DNA from: Cryomorphaceae bacterium BACL29 MAG-121220-bin8
GTDB lineage: Bacteria > Bacteroidota > Bacteroidia > Flavobacteriales > Flavobacteriaceae
NCBI GenBank assembly: GCA_905181705.1
Contig: CAJIYP010000003.1
Span: 496,001 to 560,000, forward strand
Direction: 5' to 3'
Length of the DNA stretch: 64,000 nucleotides
Positions 8,917-18,300 of this stretch are shown here, one piece after another. The notes beneath the pieces were generated by a model. That model saw nothing but the letters and a program-made list of their open reading frames with translations. It ran no database searches and was not told the origin of the DNA. Both the position numbers and the translations under genes were made by a program. Each line of letters starts with the position of its first letter. Positions within the stretch are counted from its first letter, which is position 1.

Positions 8917-9684
8917 TTATAATTTTCTAATTTTAATGTTTTTAAACCAAAGAGAACTGCCATGGTCCTGAAATCCAATAAATCCTTTTTTATATTTTCC
9001 ATAATCGGCAGCATTAATCCATTTTCCAGAATTTCTTCTACTATACCAATCCTCTGACCATGGAACAAAATGCAATACCATTTTTCCATTCAACCAATAT
9101 TCGACTTTTTCAGCTGTAAAAACAATCTTAGAAGAATTCCATTCCCCTGCAGGATTCAATGATTTTTTGGATGGGTCTGGAATGTACATTGCATAGTCTG
9201 CACCAGTTTGTTGCCAATCCTGAAGTTTTTCTGGTTCATCTGATCCAAACTGCTCATTATATGATTTTAAATCATGGATTTCAGCATAATTAATATCGTC
9301 AATTAATTGGTATTCAGGAGATATTTCAGGTGGACCTCCATACCCTTCCTTTATATGATAGAAAATACCACTATTTCCTCCAATTGGAATTTTCCACTCA
9401 ACGTAAAATTCAAAATTATCAAACTCTTCATTCCCGTAAATAATATCTTTACCTCCTTTATAATTTTGTTCGAGCTCAAGTTCAGTATCAAACATTAGCA
9501 TTCCATCCTTAGCTGTCCAACCAGGTGGCATCTCATTAGAATTGTATCCTCTCCAACCTTCGGTTGTTTCGCCGTCAAAAAGACTTATCCACTCATTTTC
9601 AGAACTAGAAGATTGTGAACTAAATAAAATAACAGCACATCCTGCTATTAGTATGGTTATAAAAAGTAATAATTTTTTTTTCAT
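8917..9684 (-). CDS. DUF1080 domain lipoprotein (3-keto-disaccharide hydrolase family)
   Basis: Lipoprotein of 255 residues with signal MKKKLLLFITILIAGC (lipobox LIAGC). The body is a concanavalin-like beta-sandwich of the DUF1080/PF06439 family: EWISLFDGETTEGWRGY at the start, FDNFEFYVEWK and GNSGIFYH in the middle, and GFIGFQDHGS near the end with WFKNIKIRKL as last strand. Members have been linked to hydrolysis or elimination of 3-keto glycosides. Being next to two Gfo/Idh/MocA oxidoreductases and a TIM-barrel protein supports such a role here, though substrate binding alone is possible. Gap to the GH109 gene is 10 bases. Confidence 0.88.
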   Translation of the reverse strand: MKKKLLLFITILIAGCAVILFSSQSSSSENEWISLFDGETTEGWRGYNSNEMPPGWTAKDGMLMFDTELELEQNYKGGKDIIYGNEEFDNFEFYVEWKIPIGGNSGIFYHIKEGYGGPPEISPEYQLIDDINYAEIHDLKSYNEQFGSDEPEKLQDWQQTGADYAMYIPDPSKKSLNPAGEWNSSKIVFTAEKVEYWLNGKMVLHFVPWSEDWYSRRNSGKWINAADYGKYKKGFIGFQDHGSSLWFKNIKIRKL

Positions 9685-9694
9685 AAAATAATTT

Positions 9695-11092
9695 TCAAAT
9701 TATAATTTTAAGAGGTTTTGTTTTTATCCAATTCCCTCTGGTAAAATCGGGGAATTGTTGAGGCATTCCTTCTTCTGATATAGATTTTCCACTTAATGGG
9801 GTAACTGCACTCCAATAACATCCCTCGTATACATTTTGATCTAAAGGCAATCCGTTTCTAAGACATTCAACTATTCTGTATCTCATGATTCCATCCATTC
9901 CTCCATGACCACTATTTTTAGTCTTCTGATTTAATCTTTTATATAATGGATGGTCATATTTTTCATATAATTTTTCTAATCCATCTCCTTGTATCCATGA
10001 ATGATGATCTTTTACAACGTCTAAAAACCCTTCCTCCAAAGCAACCCTCGTGGGAAAACCAGCTAAAGTTCCTTTTGTTCCTTGAACAAGGTTATGTCTA
10101 GTATACGGCCTAGGACTAGTTTCGTCCCATTGTATCATAAGGGTTCTGCCTAAATTAGTTTTAACAATGGAAGTGTTTAAATCTCCATTTTGATAATTTA
10201 ATTTATTCCATTTATGATTAAGGGGGTAATTTTTTTCAGCATATAATTTTCTTCCCATTGATGGTGTGGAATAGGAAACTATACTTTTAAAATTATCTTC
10301 TTTTCTTCCTAAGTTCATGTACTGTGCGACAGGTCCAAGTCCGTGGGTAGGATATAAATTTCCTTTACCATCTGCATAATGATGTGTTCGCCAAGATCCA
10401 GTTCCTCTTTCTTCTTGATTCATTTGAAATCTAAGTTCGTGAATATAAGCAGCTTCAGCATGGAGCAAATCTCCTATTACCCCTTTTCTACACATATTAA
10501 GGTACATTAATTCGTCTCTGCCATAATTAACATTTTCCATCATCATGCAATGCTTTTGGGTTTCCTCAGAAGTATTGATAATTTTCCACATGTCTTTCAT
10601 GGTTACAGCAATTGGTACCTCAACAAAAGCGTGAGATCCATTCTCCATAGAATGAATAGCCATTGGAGCATGATTATCCCAATTTGTAGAAATAAATACT
10701 GCATCAGGCCTAACATCTTTAAGCATTAATTTCCACTTATCATCCTCTCCCCAATATTGAGCAATGTTATTGTGTCTCTCGCCTTTACCTATTTCCTTTG
10801 CCAGAACGGAACTAGCCAATACATTATCTTGAAATAAGTCACTAATTGCTACAACTTCTACACCATCTAATTTTGCAATTGAACTTAAATGTCCGCTTCC
10901 TCTTGCACCAACTCCAATAAATGCTATTCTAACAGTTTCTAGTTTTGGAGCAGAAAAACCTCCCATATATTTACCATTCGAATCTGGAATCGATATTGAA
11001 CTGTCACAATTTGTTAAACTAGAAGCAGCCGTAAATGCTGCAGCAGAAATTGCTGTTGTTTTTAGAAATTTTCTTCTATTATAATTTTTCAT
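9695..11092 (-). CDS. GH109-type NAD-dependent N-acetylhexosaminidase (Gfo/Idh/MocA fold), Tat lipoprotein-like
   Basis: Protein of 465 residues. The start at 11092 begins MKNYNRRKFLKTTAIS, a twin-arginine signal followed by a lipobox-like LTNC (Cys29), so it may be a Tat-exported lipoprotein. GVGARG at 60-65 binds NAD. It shows the specific signature of glycoside hydrolase family 109: the EVP triplet near 158-160, MMENVNYGRDELMYLN, GSWRTHH, GNLYPTHGLGP (His250), HNLVQGTKG, GHGGMDG and the ending FPDFTRGNW. These enzymes remove alpha-N-acetylgalactosamine (some act on GlcNAc) by transient C3 oxidation. Its ATG overlaps the GH20 stop (ATGA), implying translational coupling. Confidence 0.88.
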   Translation of the reverse strand: MKNYNRRKFLKTTAISAAAFTAASSLTNCDSSISIPDSNGKYMGGFSAPKLETVRIAFIGVGARGSGHLSSIAKLDGVEVVAISDLFQDNVLASSVLAKEIGKGERHNNIAQYWGEDDKWKLMLKDVRPDAVFISTNWDNHAPMAIHSMENGSHAFVEVPIAVTMKDMWKIINTSEETQKHCMMMENVNYGRDELMYLNMCRKGVIGDLLHAEAAYIHELRFQMNQEERGTGSWRTHHYADGKGNLYPTHGLGPVAQYMNLGRKEDNFKSIVSYSTPSMGRKLYAEKNYPLNHKWNKLNYQNGDLNTSIVKTNLGRTLMIQWDETSPRPYTRHNLVQGTKGTLAGFPTRVALEEGFLDVVKDHHSWIQGDGLEKLYEKYDHPLYKRLNQKTKNSGHGGMDGIMRYRIVECLRNGLPLDQNVYEGCYWSAVTPLSGKSISEEGMPQQFPDFTRGNWIKTKPLKIII

Positions 11093-13155
11093 AAAATATC
11101 TTTGTAATTCTTTTTTATCTTTTCTAAAAAATAAATTTCTGAAAAAAATTGCCAATCAAAATTTATTGTTTGATTAGCAGGATGGTTGTGTTTGTCTTGA
11201 TCTAAAATATAATTTTCTGGCTTATTTAAAATTCTAGTTTTAGAGTAAACTTCTTCAAAATTAATCCTTAGAGAATTAAAGTTATTTTCAAATTTTCTAA
11301 CTTCATTAAGTGCTGTTTTTTCATAATCTAAATCAGATGAAACATCTAGTTTTTCTAAAGCAATTATAATATTTGAAGAAAATTTTACCAATTCATTAAC
11401 TTGTTTATAAATTTCTAAAGTGTATGTATTTTTTGGATCATTTTGCATTAGCTTTTCAATAGTTTCATCAACTTCTTTACTAATTAAAAGTGAAGCTCTT
11501 GCATTTTCAATTTTATTAAAATATTTTTTAGACCACATTCCTTTATTTTCTAAATCAGGCAAATCAATAATAAATGTTTCCAATGGATTTTCTTCTTTTG
11601 ATATCGCAGCTCTTCTTACTTTTTCTTCCAATAACATATTGAGCCATAAACTTACAGGCTTTTCGAGTTTGTCAATAAATGCAAATTCATTATTTGAAAA
11701 TTCAGGGCCAAATCCCCTGTGCCTATAAATAGTTTTAAATTCTTCAATAGTTGTTTTGTTTCCCGACCAAGTGTATTGTGCAAAAGCAGCAATACCTCTT
11801 TTATATAATTCAAAGTGCGGAGAATCATCATCCCAAAGAGTCAAAAGCAATCCCTCTAAGTTCTTTTCTATTGATGATATAGCAAAAGATTTAATTTGAG
11901 GAATATTACTCTGATTTTGAGGCATTAGGGTCCATCTAGTTTGACCAGCTGTGGCCCCCATTACTTTAAGATTATTTTTTGTGTACCAATCCATGGCTTT
12001 TTGATTGCCGTAAGTTTCAGATTTTTGGTAGTTCCACCTCATGTAAACTGCATTTTTTGGAAACTTTTCTATAAACTGCATTAAGTTTAATTCATTTTTT
12101 TTCCATATTTCATCTACTTTTTCCTCACTTATCTCACTATTAAACATAGGCCTATAAACACCTGCATGTTTTAATGGCATGTCATCCCAAAAAATGGGAA
12201 TTCTGTTGTGTTTTTTAGCAAACTCACAAACTTTATTTAACCAAATTAGATTTAGTTCTAATTCACTTTTACCATCTCTTTTTAATAAATGAACTTCATC
12301 TCCACCTACATGCAAATATTTTCCATATGGTGTAGCTTTAATAGCATCTAAATATAGATCAAATTGTAAATCATAAGTTTCTGAATTTAATGGGTTAAAA
12401 GCCCAATCACTGTCAGGATTGTCTCTTAAATATTTGTTTTTTTCGTGCTTTAAAATAAAGGAAGCATGACCCAAACCCTGCACAAGAGGATTAATCATAA
12501 TGTTTCTTTTATTTGCATATTCACTTATTTCAATCCACCATTTAATTGGCAGTGCATCTGAAGCTCCAACTTCAGGTCTTAGTTCATATTTTAATTTATC
12601 CTCAAATTCAACAATAATTCCATTGATTTTTTGTTTAGCTAAATCATCTATTAAATTGAAATAATAGGATTTTTTCTCCATATGATGCTTAATATCTATA
12701 TGAATAGGACGAAATTTAAGTGAAGGAAAATCTTTAATGGAAACCAATGGAAGGTTTATGTTTTGATCTTTACTGTCTTCAATCAATAGATCTAGAGTGA
12801 CAAACGCATAAAACAATCCTTTTTCATCTTTAGCAACAATGGATATTTTATTTTTAGTAATATTTAACTCATATCCCTCGTCAATTAAGTCTAAAGCAGG
12901 ATTTATTGAATAATTAATTACTGCATCACTAAAATTATTTGTTTGAATATGATTTGTAAAATGGTATCTTATTGGAAGTTGAATGTTGTTTTCAGAATAA
13001 GCATAATTAATATTTTTAAAATTTAGATTTGAATATCCATTATCAAACTTTATTTCTTGTAATGAAGGTAATATTTTGAAATATTTTGAAATGTCTTTGT
13101 CATTTGAACAACTAACAAAGATTATAGAAATTAAAAGAGCTAGAATATTTCTCAT
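11089..13155 (-). CDS. Glycoside hydrolase family 20 beta-N-acetylhexosaminidase-like lipoprotein
   Basis: Exported enzyme of 688 residues; the start gives a lipoprotein signal (MRNILALLISIIFVSC). A GH20b domain (about 30-145, including DEGYELNIT and KGLFYAFVTLDLLIE) precedes the catalytic barrel, which begins around SLKFRPIHIDIK. The Asp-Glu catalytic pair is D286-E287 in LHVGGDEVH. The C-terminal 200 residues are an extra helical region, as in larger family members. GH20 enzymes release terminal beta-GlcNAc or beta-GalNAc by substrate-assisted catalysis. It is the first gene of the minus-strand operon; a TAttTTTG-like -10 box lies at 13169-13176. Family is clear, exact specificity is not. 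Confidence 0.85.
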   Translation of the reverse strand: MRNILALLISIIFVSCSNDKDISKYFKILPSLQEIKFDNGYSNLNFKNINYAYSENNIQLPIRYHFTNHIQTNNFSDAVINYSINPALDLIDEGYELNITKNKISIVAKDEKGLFYAFVTLDLLIEDSKDQNINLPLVSIKDFPSLKFRPIHIDIKHHMEKKSYYFNLIDDLAKQKINGIIVEFEDKLKYELRPEVGASDALPIKWWIEISEYANKRNIMINPLVQGLGHASFILKHEKNKYLRDNPDSDWAFNPLNSETYDLQFDLYLDAIKATPYGKYLHVGGDEVHLLKRDGKSELELNLIWLNKVCEFAKKHNRIPIFWDDMPLKHAGVYRPMFNSEISEEKVDEIWKKNELNLMQFIEKFPKNAVYMRWNYQKSETYGNQKAMDWYTKNNLKVMGATAGQTRWTLMPQNQSNIPQIKSFAISSIEKNLEGLLLTLWDDDSPHFELYKRGIAAFAQYTWSGNKTTIEEFKTIYRHRGFGPEFSNNEFAFIDKLEKPVSLWLNMLLEEKVRRAAISKEENPLETFIIDLPDLENKGMWSKKYFNKIENARASLLISKEVDETIEKLMQNDPKNTYTLEIYKQVNELVKFSSNIIIALEKLDVSSDLDYEKTALNEVRKFENNFNSLRINFEEVYSKTRILNKPENYILDQDKHNHPANQTINFDWQFFSEIYFLEKIKKNYKDIL

Positions 13156-13168
13156 CTCTCTAATTTAA

Positions 13169-13176
13169 CAAAAATA
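13169..13176 (-). promoter_or_regulatory. Possible -7 element for the glycan operon
   Basis: On the minus strand this reads TATTTTTG, matching the Bacteroidota -7 consensus TAnnTTTG, 13 bases before the GH20 ATG. A TTG lies upstream but with a 15-base spacer instead of the usual 19, so the -33 part is poor. The short leader would be unusual but not unknown in this phylum. Confidence 0.3.
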
Positions 13177-13230
13177 TGAATTGACTTACAGCAATTATTA
13201 ATAAAGCTTTTATTTATATATTTATACATC

Positions 13231-14718
13231 ATGTATAAAAAAATTAAATATCTGAATTTTAAATTTACTTATTTACCATTAATTACCATCATACTTTTTA
13301 TTTCATTTATATCTGTAAAAAACTCCAATTTAAATAATCCTATTACTAAAAAAAACCTTCCAAATTTTGTCATAATTTTTACAGATGATTTAGGTTATGG
13401 AGATTTGGGTAGTTATGGTAATCCTACTATTAAGACACCTCACTTAGATAAAATGGCAAGCGAGGGTCAAAAATGGACTCAATTTTATGTCGCTGACCCT
13501 GTATGCACGCCAAGTAGAGCAGGACTTTTAACTGGAAGATATCCTATAAGAAATGGAATGACCTCAAAAAAAAGAGCGGTTCTATTTCCAGATTCTAATA
13601 AAGGTTTGCCTAGTTCAGAAATAACAATAGCAGAAGTTTTAAAACAAAAAAACTATAATACTGCTATGATTGGTAAATGGCATTTAGGCCACTTAAAAGA
13701 TTTCTTGCCTGGTAATCATGGATTTGATTATTATTATGGTATCCCTTATTCAAATGATATGGATAAAGTGAAAGGCTCAAATGATTATAAAAAATTTATT
13801 GAAGATCCTAACTGGGTCGCAGACACAAAAGACTACAACGTTCCTTTAATAGAAAATTATAAAGAAATTGAAAGACCTGTTGATCAATTTTCCATTACTA
13901 AAAGATATAATGAAAAATCAATTGAGTTTATAAAACAAAACAAAAAAGGACCTTTTTTCTTGTATTTGGCTCATTCTCTTCCTCATATTCCACTTTTTGC
14001 TGATCCTAAAAAAATAGGATCTTCTAAAAGAGGGATATATGGAGATGTTATCGAAGAAATAGATTGGAGTGTTGGGAGAATAATTCAAACTCTAAAAGAT
14101 TTGAAAATTGATGACAATACAATTGTACTATTTACATCTGATAACGGACCTTGGCTTAGTTTCAAAACACATGGGGGATCTGCAGGACCATTAAGAGCAG
14201 GGAAAGGAACTACTTTTGAGGGTGGACAAAGAGTCCCTGCTATTTTTTGGGGACCTGGATATATAAAACAAAAGGTTGTGTCAGGTTTAGGCTCAACTCT
14301 GGATATAATCAACACTTTTGCAGCATTATCAAATACCGAAATTCCTAATGATAGAAAAATGGATGGATATGATTTAAGTAAAGTTCTTACCACAGGTGAA
14401 AAAAGTCCTAGAAATGAATTTTACTATTGGACTAGAGCATCTTTAAACGCCGTAAGAGTTGACAAGTGGAAATTACATATCAAACAACTTGATAAAATAA
14501 ATTATTCTTTACCCTATGTTTTGGAAAGCCCAGAACTGTATGATATTGAGTCTGATGTTTCTGAAGCCTATGATATTGCCTATAAACATTCTGAAACTGT
14601 AAGTAAACTCAAAAAAAAATTACAAAATCACCTGTCTGACACTTCGAATAGTTTGCCAGACAACTTAGTTTCTAGAATTCCTAAAAACTCCATTTTTCAT
14701 CCGGATAACATTAATTAA
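13231..14718 (+). CDS. Sulfatase (arylsulfatase family S1)
   Basis: Predicted periplasmic sulfate ester hydrolase of 495 residues. An N-terminal hydrophobic segment (about 15-29) is a signal or anchor. Metal-binding IIFTDDLGYGDLGSYG follows at about 47-62. The cysteine that must be converted to formylglycine is C92 in VCTPSRAGLLTGRYP, a textbook CxPSR site. GKWHLGH and LFTSDNGPW supply further active-site residues. It is divergent from the nine-gene glycan operon, so the two probably share control. Its maturase is not obvious: the SUMF1 protein at 4567 lacks the needed cysteines, so a true FGE or anSME must be elsewhere in the genome. Confidence 0.92.
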   Translation: MYKKIKYLNFKFTYLPLITIILFISFISVKNSNLNNPITKKNLPNFVIIFTDDLGYGDLGSYGNPTIKTPHLDKMASEGQKWTQFYVADPVCTPSRAGLLTGRYPIRNGMTSKKRAVLFPDSNKGLPSSEITIAEVLKQKNYNTAMIGKWHLGHLKDFLPGNHGFDYYYGIPYSNDMDKVKGSNDYKKFIEDPNWVADTKDYNVPLIENYKEIERPVDQFSITKRYNEKSIEFIKQNKKGPFFLYLAHSLPHIPLFADPKKIGSSKRGIYGDVIEEIDWSVGRIIQTLKDLKIDDNTIVLFTSDNGPWLSFKTHGGSAGPLRAGKGTTFEGGQRVPAIFWGPGYIKQKVVSGLGSTLDIINTFAALSNTEIPNDRKMDGYDLSKVLTTGEKSPRNEFYYWTRASLNAVRVDKWKLHIKQLDKINYSLPYVLESPELYDIESDVSEAYDIAYKHSETVSKLKKKLQNHLSDTSNSLPDNLVSRIPKNSIFHPDNIN

Positions 14719-14734
14719 AATCTTTTTGTAAAAC

Positions 14735-14763
14735 AAAAAAAGCTCCCCATTTTCAGGAAAGCT
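14735..14763 (-). terminator. Rho-independent terminator of the candidate small RNA
   Basis: Eight-pair stem AGCTTTCC/GGGGAGCT (two G-U pairs) with a 7-base loop and a run of seven U on the minus strand. The plus-strand reading lacks a U run, so it does not serve the sulfatase gene. Confidence 0.65.
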
Positions 14764-14812
14764 CTTCATCGGTTTTCTACAAACCTCCTGCATTATGCAG
14801 GTAACACAACAA
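14735..14812 (-). ncRNA. Candidate small structured RNA, three hairpins with own terminator
   Basis: On the minus strand the stretch folds into three consecutive hairpins: CCTGC-ATAAT-GCAGG (14801-14787), GGTTT-GTAGA-AAACC (14785-14771) and AGCTTTCC-TGAAAAT-GGGGAGCT (14763-14741) followed by a U7 run ending at 14735. A -7-like TATATTTG at 14823-14816 would start a transcript near 14810, giving an RNA of about 75 bases. It lies just beyond the tRNA-Asp terminator on the same strand and contains no credible reading frame. I do not recognise the family; a comparison with Rfam Bacteroidota motifs such as Flavo-1 would be the test. Confidence 0.5.
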
Positions 14813-14815
14813 TTG

Positions 14816-14823
14816 CAAATATA
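14816..14823 (-). promoter_or_regulatory. Probable -7 element (TATATTTG) of the candidate small RNA
   Basis: Minus strand TATATTTG is a perfect match to the Bacteroidota TAnnTTTG box and lies 15 bases before the first hairpin. A TTG at the ideal 19-base distance is missing, because that position falls in the neighbouring terminator stem. Confidence 0.4.
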
Positions 14824-14841
14824 GGCTATTGTTAATTAAAT

Positions 14842-14870
14842 AAAAAACCCTCCTAATTGGAGGGTTTTTT
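14842..14870 (-). terminator. Rho-independent terminator after tRNA-Asp (bidirectional)
   Basis: Near-perfect palindrome: ACCCTCC and GGAGGGT separated by five bases, flanked by A6 on one side and T6 on the other. It begins 2 bases after the tRNA-Asp gene on the minus strand; the plus-strand form could also stop transcripts from the sulfatase side. Confidence 0.85.
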
Positions 14871-14871
14871 G

Positions 14872-14945
14872 CGGTCTGGACGGGACTCGAACCCGCGACC
14901 CCCTGCGTGACAGGCAGGTATTCTAACCAGCTGAACTACCAGACC
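14872..14945 (-). tRNA. tRNA-Asp (GTC)
   Basis: Complete cloverleaf of 74 bases without encoded CCA. Acceptor GGTCTGG pairs with CCAGACC, the discriminator is G as expected for Asp, the anticodon stem CCTGC/GCAGG encloses CTGTCAC (anticodon GTC), and the T loop reads TTCGAGT. A consensus promoter lies upstream and a strong terminator directly downstream, so it is a single-gene unit. Confidence 0.97.
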
Positions 14946-14959
14946 TTGATTAGCGAGTG

Positions 14960-14989
14960 CAAATATACACTCCATTTTTAATTCCGCAA
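14960..14989 (-). promoter_or_regulatory. Bacteroidota-type promoter of tRNA-Asp
   Basis: Minus strand shows TTG (14989-14987), a 19-base spacer and TATATTTG (14967-14960), the exact -33/-7 consensus of this phylum. The tRNA 5' end lies 15 bases downstream of the box. Confidence 0.8.
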
Positions 14990-15013
14990 GCAAATAAGGA
15001 ACAGAGTTTAAAA

Positions 15014-15331
15014 CTATAGCAATGCGTCTAAACTTTCGCTATATATATTTTTAGGAGATACACCAACTTGCCTGTTCACTAGCTCGCCTTTATTAAAAAC
15101 TAAAACGGTAGGAATATTTCTAACTCCAAATTTAGCTGCAAATTCTTGATTAGAATCAACATCTAACTTTCCAACAACGGCTTTTCCATCGTAATCTTTA
15201 CTAACTTCGTCAATAATAGGACCTAACATTCTACATGGACCACACCATTCTGCCCAAAAGTCAACCATTACAGGTTTAGTAGATTTCAATACCAATTCAT
15301 CAAAGTTTGCGTCTGTTATTTCTAATGCCAT
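15014..15331 (-). CDS. trxA: Thioredoxin
   Basis: Cytoplasmic disulfide reductase of 105 residues, the normal length. The redox site WCGPC is at residues 29-33, with the cis-Pro loop in NIPTVL and the conserved buried Asp in VDFWAEW. It reduces disulfides in ribonucleotide reductase, PAPS reductase and other targets, and is itself recharged by thioredoxin reductase, which is not in this window. It is the gene after the dnaE block on the same strand, about 40 bases away, and may be cotranscribed. No signal peptide, so not one of the periplasmic thioredoxin-like proteins. Confidence 0.95.
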   Translation of the reverse strand: MALEITDANFDELVLKSTKPVMVDFWAEWCGPCRMLGPIIDEVSKDYDGKAVVGKLDVDSNQEFAAKFGVRNIPTVLVFNKGELVNRQVGVSPKNIYSESLDALL

Positions 15332-15373
15332 AATTTTAATTTTATGTAAAAATACTCATTTTATAAATAAAAT

Positions 15374-18300
15374 TTAATTTAATTTAAAATGTATATTATT
15401 TTTTTCTATCGATGAAATCAAGTCTTCATTTATTGATATTTTATGATTTTCACTAGGCATAGTCAATTTTATTTTTTCATTATTTTCAAAAAAAGAAATC
15501 TCAAGCTTTTGTTTTCCTTTATGTTTTTTGAAAATCTTTTTTAACTGATCTACTTTTTCATCATCAAAATCATTTATATCTAATTGTAATGTTAATTTTT
15601 CAGCATTCTTTGAAAGAGTGTCTTGTAATTGTTGGAATGATAGAAAATTAATTCTTGGATCCCCAGTTTTCCCCGTGTCCCTGTCACGCCATCCTTCTTT
15701 TACAATTATTCTTAGATGAATGAAATTGTTTTCAAATAAAAAATGTTTGAATTTTAAGTATTCTTCTCCAAATATTCTAAAATCATATGAATCTTTATAA
15801 TCTTCTAAGGTGAATCTGGCCCATCCTTTTCCGTTTTTAGAAACTCGATGTTCTACTTCACCAACAATTCCTCCTATTCTTAATTCTTTATTAATTAATT
15901 GATCTAAATTTTGTAATGCTTCTAGAGAAGCATTACAAAAATGTACCATAGGTAATCTAAAATCGTCTAGTGGATGTCCTGAAATATAAATTCCTACCAC
16001 CTCTTTTTCTTGTCTTAACTGGTCTAAAGTTGTCCAATTTGTGCAATCTGGTATTACAGGTTCATTTAATTGAACCTCAGATGAGTTTTCAAACAAACTT
16101 ACTTGAGCTGAATTTTTATTTTCTTGAAATTTAGAACCAAACTTTAATGCTTTTTCAATAAAAGTAATTCCATCTCCATTATCATGTAAGTATTGAGCTC
16201 GATGAACTCCCTTAAAAGAATCAAAACCTCCTGCATAAACCAAACTATCAAATGCTTTTTTATTTGCAGCTCTCAAATCAATATTCTTAGTTAAATCAAA
16301 AATTGAATTATACTTTTTTTCTTGTCTTCCCTCAATTATTGAATTCACAGCCCCAGATCCAACACCCTTCACTGCGCCCATTCCAAATCTTATAGCGTTC
16401 TTGTCATTTACTGTAAACTTGTAATATGATTCATTCACATCTGGACCTAAAACACTAATTGACATTCTTTTACATTCTTCCATGAAAAAACTAACCTGTT
16501 TTATATCATTCATATTATTAGATAAAACAGCAGCCATATATTCTGCAGGATAATGTGACTTCAAATAAGCAGTTTGATAAGCAATTAAAGCATAGCAAGT
16601 TGAATGTGATTTATTAAAAGCATAGGATGCAAAAGCCTCCCAGTCCTTCCATATTTTTTCAAGAACCTCTCTTGAATGTCCGTTAGATTCCCCGCCATCT
16701 AAAAACTTTGGCTTGAGTTTATTTAAGATTTCAAAAATCTTTTTACCCATAGCTTTCCTTAACAAATCAGCATCACCTTTTGAAAAATTAGCTAATTTTT
16801 GGGATAGTTTCATTACTTGTTCTTGATAAACAGTTATTCCATATGTTTCTTTTAAAAATTCTTCCATTATTGGAATATCATAAGTAATATCTTCTTTGCC
16901 ATTTTTTCTTTTGACAAAAGAAGGTATGTATTCCAAAGGACCTGGTCTGTATAAAGCATTCATAGCAATAAGATCTTCAAAAACAGTGGGTTTTAAGTCT
17001 CTTAAATATTTTTGCATTCCTGCACTTTCGTACTGAAATATTCCCACTGTACTGCCCTTTTGGAACAACTCGTAAGTTTTGGAATCATCTAATGGAATAG
17101 AGTCAATATCTAATTCCAAATCATGTTTATACTTTATTAATTTAACAGTATCCTTGATTAGTGTTAAAGTTTTTAATCCCAAAAAATCCATTTTTAACAA
17201 ACCGGCACTTTCAACTACTGCATTATCGTATTGAGTGACGTAAAGATTGGAATCTTTTGCAATAGCTATTGGGACAAAATTTGTTATATCATCAGGAGTG
17301 ATTATAATCCCACAAGCATGGGTGCCTACATTTCTAAGACTTCCTTCTAAAACTCTTGCTTGATTAATGGTTTCAGCTTGTAAATCATCACCCTTAGACA
17401 AAGACTTAAGTTCTAAAACATTACTAAAATCTTCGGACCTTAAATCATTGCTTAATTTTTTTTCATCCTTCTCAAAAATATCTTTTAATTTTAAATTAGG
17501 AATCAATTTAGCTATTCTATCGGCTTCGCCTAAAGAAAGGTCAAGAACTCTTGCAGTATCTCTAATTGAAGATTTAGCTGCCATTTTTCCGTATGTAATT
17601 ATTTGGGCAACTTGGTTTGAACCATATTTATCAATTACATAATCTATTACCTTATTTCTACCTTCATCATCAAAGTCAATATCTATATCTGGCATACTAA
17701 CCCTGTCAGGATTTAAAAATCTTTCAAAAAGCAAATCGTATTTAATTGGATCTACTTTTGTTATGCCTAAACAATAAGCAACAACAGATCCTGCTGCAGA
17801 CCCTCTTCCCGGCCCAACCGAAACTCCCATCTCCCTTGCTGCTGTTATTAGGTCTTGAACAATTAAAAAATATCCTGGATAACCTGAGTTTTTAATTACA
17901 TTCAATTCAAATAAAATTCTTTCATCTAGATCTTCCGAAATAGTTTCATAACATCTCTTTGCTCCTTGATAAGTTAAATGTTTTAAATAATCATTTTCCT
18001 TATCATTATTTGATTCATTTTTTTCTTCAAACTCGAGTGGAATACTAAATTTAGGTAGAAGAACCTCTCTGGCTAGATCATATTCATCAATTTTATCAAC
18101 TATATCCAAAATATTTTCAATAGAACTTGGCATGTCTTTAAATAAGAGTTTCATTTCATTTGGAGACTTGAAATAATATTCTTGATTTGGAAGGCCGTAC
18201 CTAAAGCCTCTTCCTCTACCAATTGGTGTGGATTGTTTTTCTCCATCTTTTACACAAAGTAAAATATCATGAGCATTAGCATCTTCTTTATTTACATAAA

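Noticed and set aside
2304-11092. Recent gene duplication of the three Gfo/Idh/MocA genes
   Set aside because: They share only fold motifs; signals, lengths (438, 448 and 465) and C-terminal signatures differ, so they are old, separate subfamilies.
1-14718. SusC/SusD polysaccharide utilisation locus
   Set aside because: Enzymes of that kind are present, but no SusC- or SusD-like gene lies in the cluster. The only TonB-dependent receptor (21974) has no SusC-type extension and no SusD neighbour.
17367-17642. Open frame antisense to dnaE
   Set aside because: Shadow of the polymerase gene; the same goes for the antisense frames inside clpX-like, MacB, trigger factor and NAD kinase genes.
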